Positions 6,046 through 6,182 of a DNA stretch of 6,182 nt are shown piece after piece. The position numbers and the translations under genes were made by a program. Numbering within the stretch: the stretch's first letter is position 1; each line of letters opens with the position of its first letter. The stretch lies in assembly GCA_964411065.1 (NCBI GenBank), contig CAYPJO010000088.1, forward strand, positions 1 to 6,182. Direction: 5' to 3'. Source of the DNA: DYHD01 sp964411065. GTDB lineage: Bacteria; Nitrospirota; Thermodesulfovibrionia; Thermodesulfovibrionales; Dissulfurispiraceae. Below the pieces are notes generated by a model. That model was not told where the DNA came from. It saw only the letters and a program-made list of their open reading frames with translations, and ran no database searches.

Positions 6046-6182
6046 GAAGGAGATAAAAATATCCTTCACGATAGGCACTCGTAAAGAAAATTGTGTCTCC
6101 TTAGCAAACCTACTGTTAAAAATCTGTCTAAGTTCATAAACTATACTCCTTGATACTCTTAATTGCTTCTTCCATTTCCCCT
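6013..6182 (-). pseudogene. 3' end of an unidentified frame, possibly a transposase remnant
   Basis: On the minus strand a frame entering from the window edge is open for 55 codons, ending in TAG at 6015-6013. The peptide looks protein-like: basic start (GKWKKQLRVSRS), then YELRQIFNSRFAKETQF, then LRVPIVKDIFISFKAHLLYS. The 'F.LR.PI...KAH.L' pattern faintly resembles the C-terminus of IS4/IS1634-type transposases, where 'RP(I/V)' precedes a 'K(A/G)HF..CF' segment, but no catalytic residue is in view. It may be the end of an intact gene or a fragment. A second minus frame ending at a TGA (6136-6134) is much shorter and less likely. Confidence 0.35.

Noticed and set aside
121..6099. A 13-bp inverted repeat, GAGACACAATTTT at 121-133 and its reverse complement at 6087-6099, as terminal repeats of a composite transposon
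   Set aside because: Placed near both mobile-like scars it is tempting, but similarity falls off quickly on both sides, the right copy lies within an open reading frame, and a 13-bp match is not unlikely by chance in about 6 kb of AT-rich DNA.
6044..6139. Small plus-strand peptide starting at TTG with a good Shine-Dalgarno
   Set aside because: It has 31 codons and starts inside the hairpin. The opposite-strand frame over the same bases is longer and more protein-like, and the GGAGG is explained as part of the inverted repeat.

Overview
This is an AT-rich bacterial window (roughly 35-40% GC by eye) with four intact genes in two convergent pairs, flanked by decayed mobile-element-like sequence. 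Nothing in it fixes the taxon. The short-type CysE, the cysE-cysS-rlmB order and a DUF1460 gene behind mnmG suggest a bacterium outside the enteric group, possibly a thermophile or an uncultured lineage; this is inference.

Layout. 1-411 has no intact gene. It holds a left edge I cannot assign, the likely 3' end of a transposase gene (119-283, +), and an AT-rich stretch with a dyad and a possible promoter. 412-2244 (+) is mnmG (tRNA wobble-uridine modification). A DUF1460 amidase-like gene (2229-3026, +) overlaps its end by 16 nt. On the minus strand, a single 713-codon frame (5885-3744) joins a complete serine O-acetyltransferase (CysE) to a complete cysteinyl-tRNA synthetase (CysRS). rlmB (3743-3000) follows with no gap. 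rlmB and the DUF1460 gene collide tail to tail, sharing 27 bp. 5886-6182 holds a 12-bp palindrome, a minus-strand terminator-like hairpin and the open 3' end of an unidentified minus-strand frame.

How the genes relate. Three of the four proteins serve translation: MnmG modifies tRNA, CysRS charges tRNA-Cys and RlmB methylates 23S rRNA. CysE makes O-acetylserine, the committed precursor of cysteine, so the minus-strand unit links cysteine supply to cysteine use.

Main finding. CysE and CysRS share one uninterrupted frame with no linker, yet an AGGAGG Shine-Dalgarno sits in frame just before the Met that begins the CysRS part. The locus could yield a two-enzyme fusion, a separate CysRS, or both. 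No recognisable Shine-Dalgarno precedes the CysE start, so the internal start may be the stronger one. I see no CRISPR array, tRNA, rRNA or intact mobile element.
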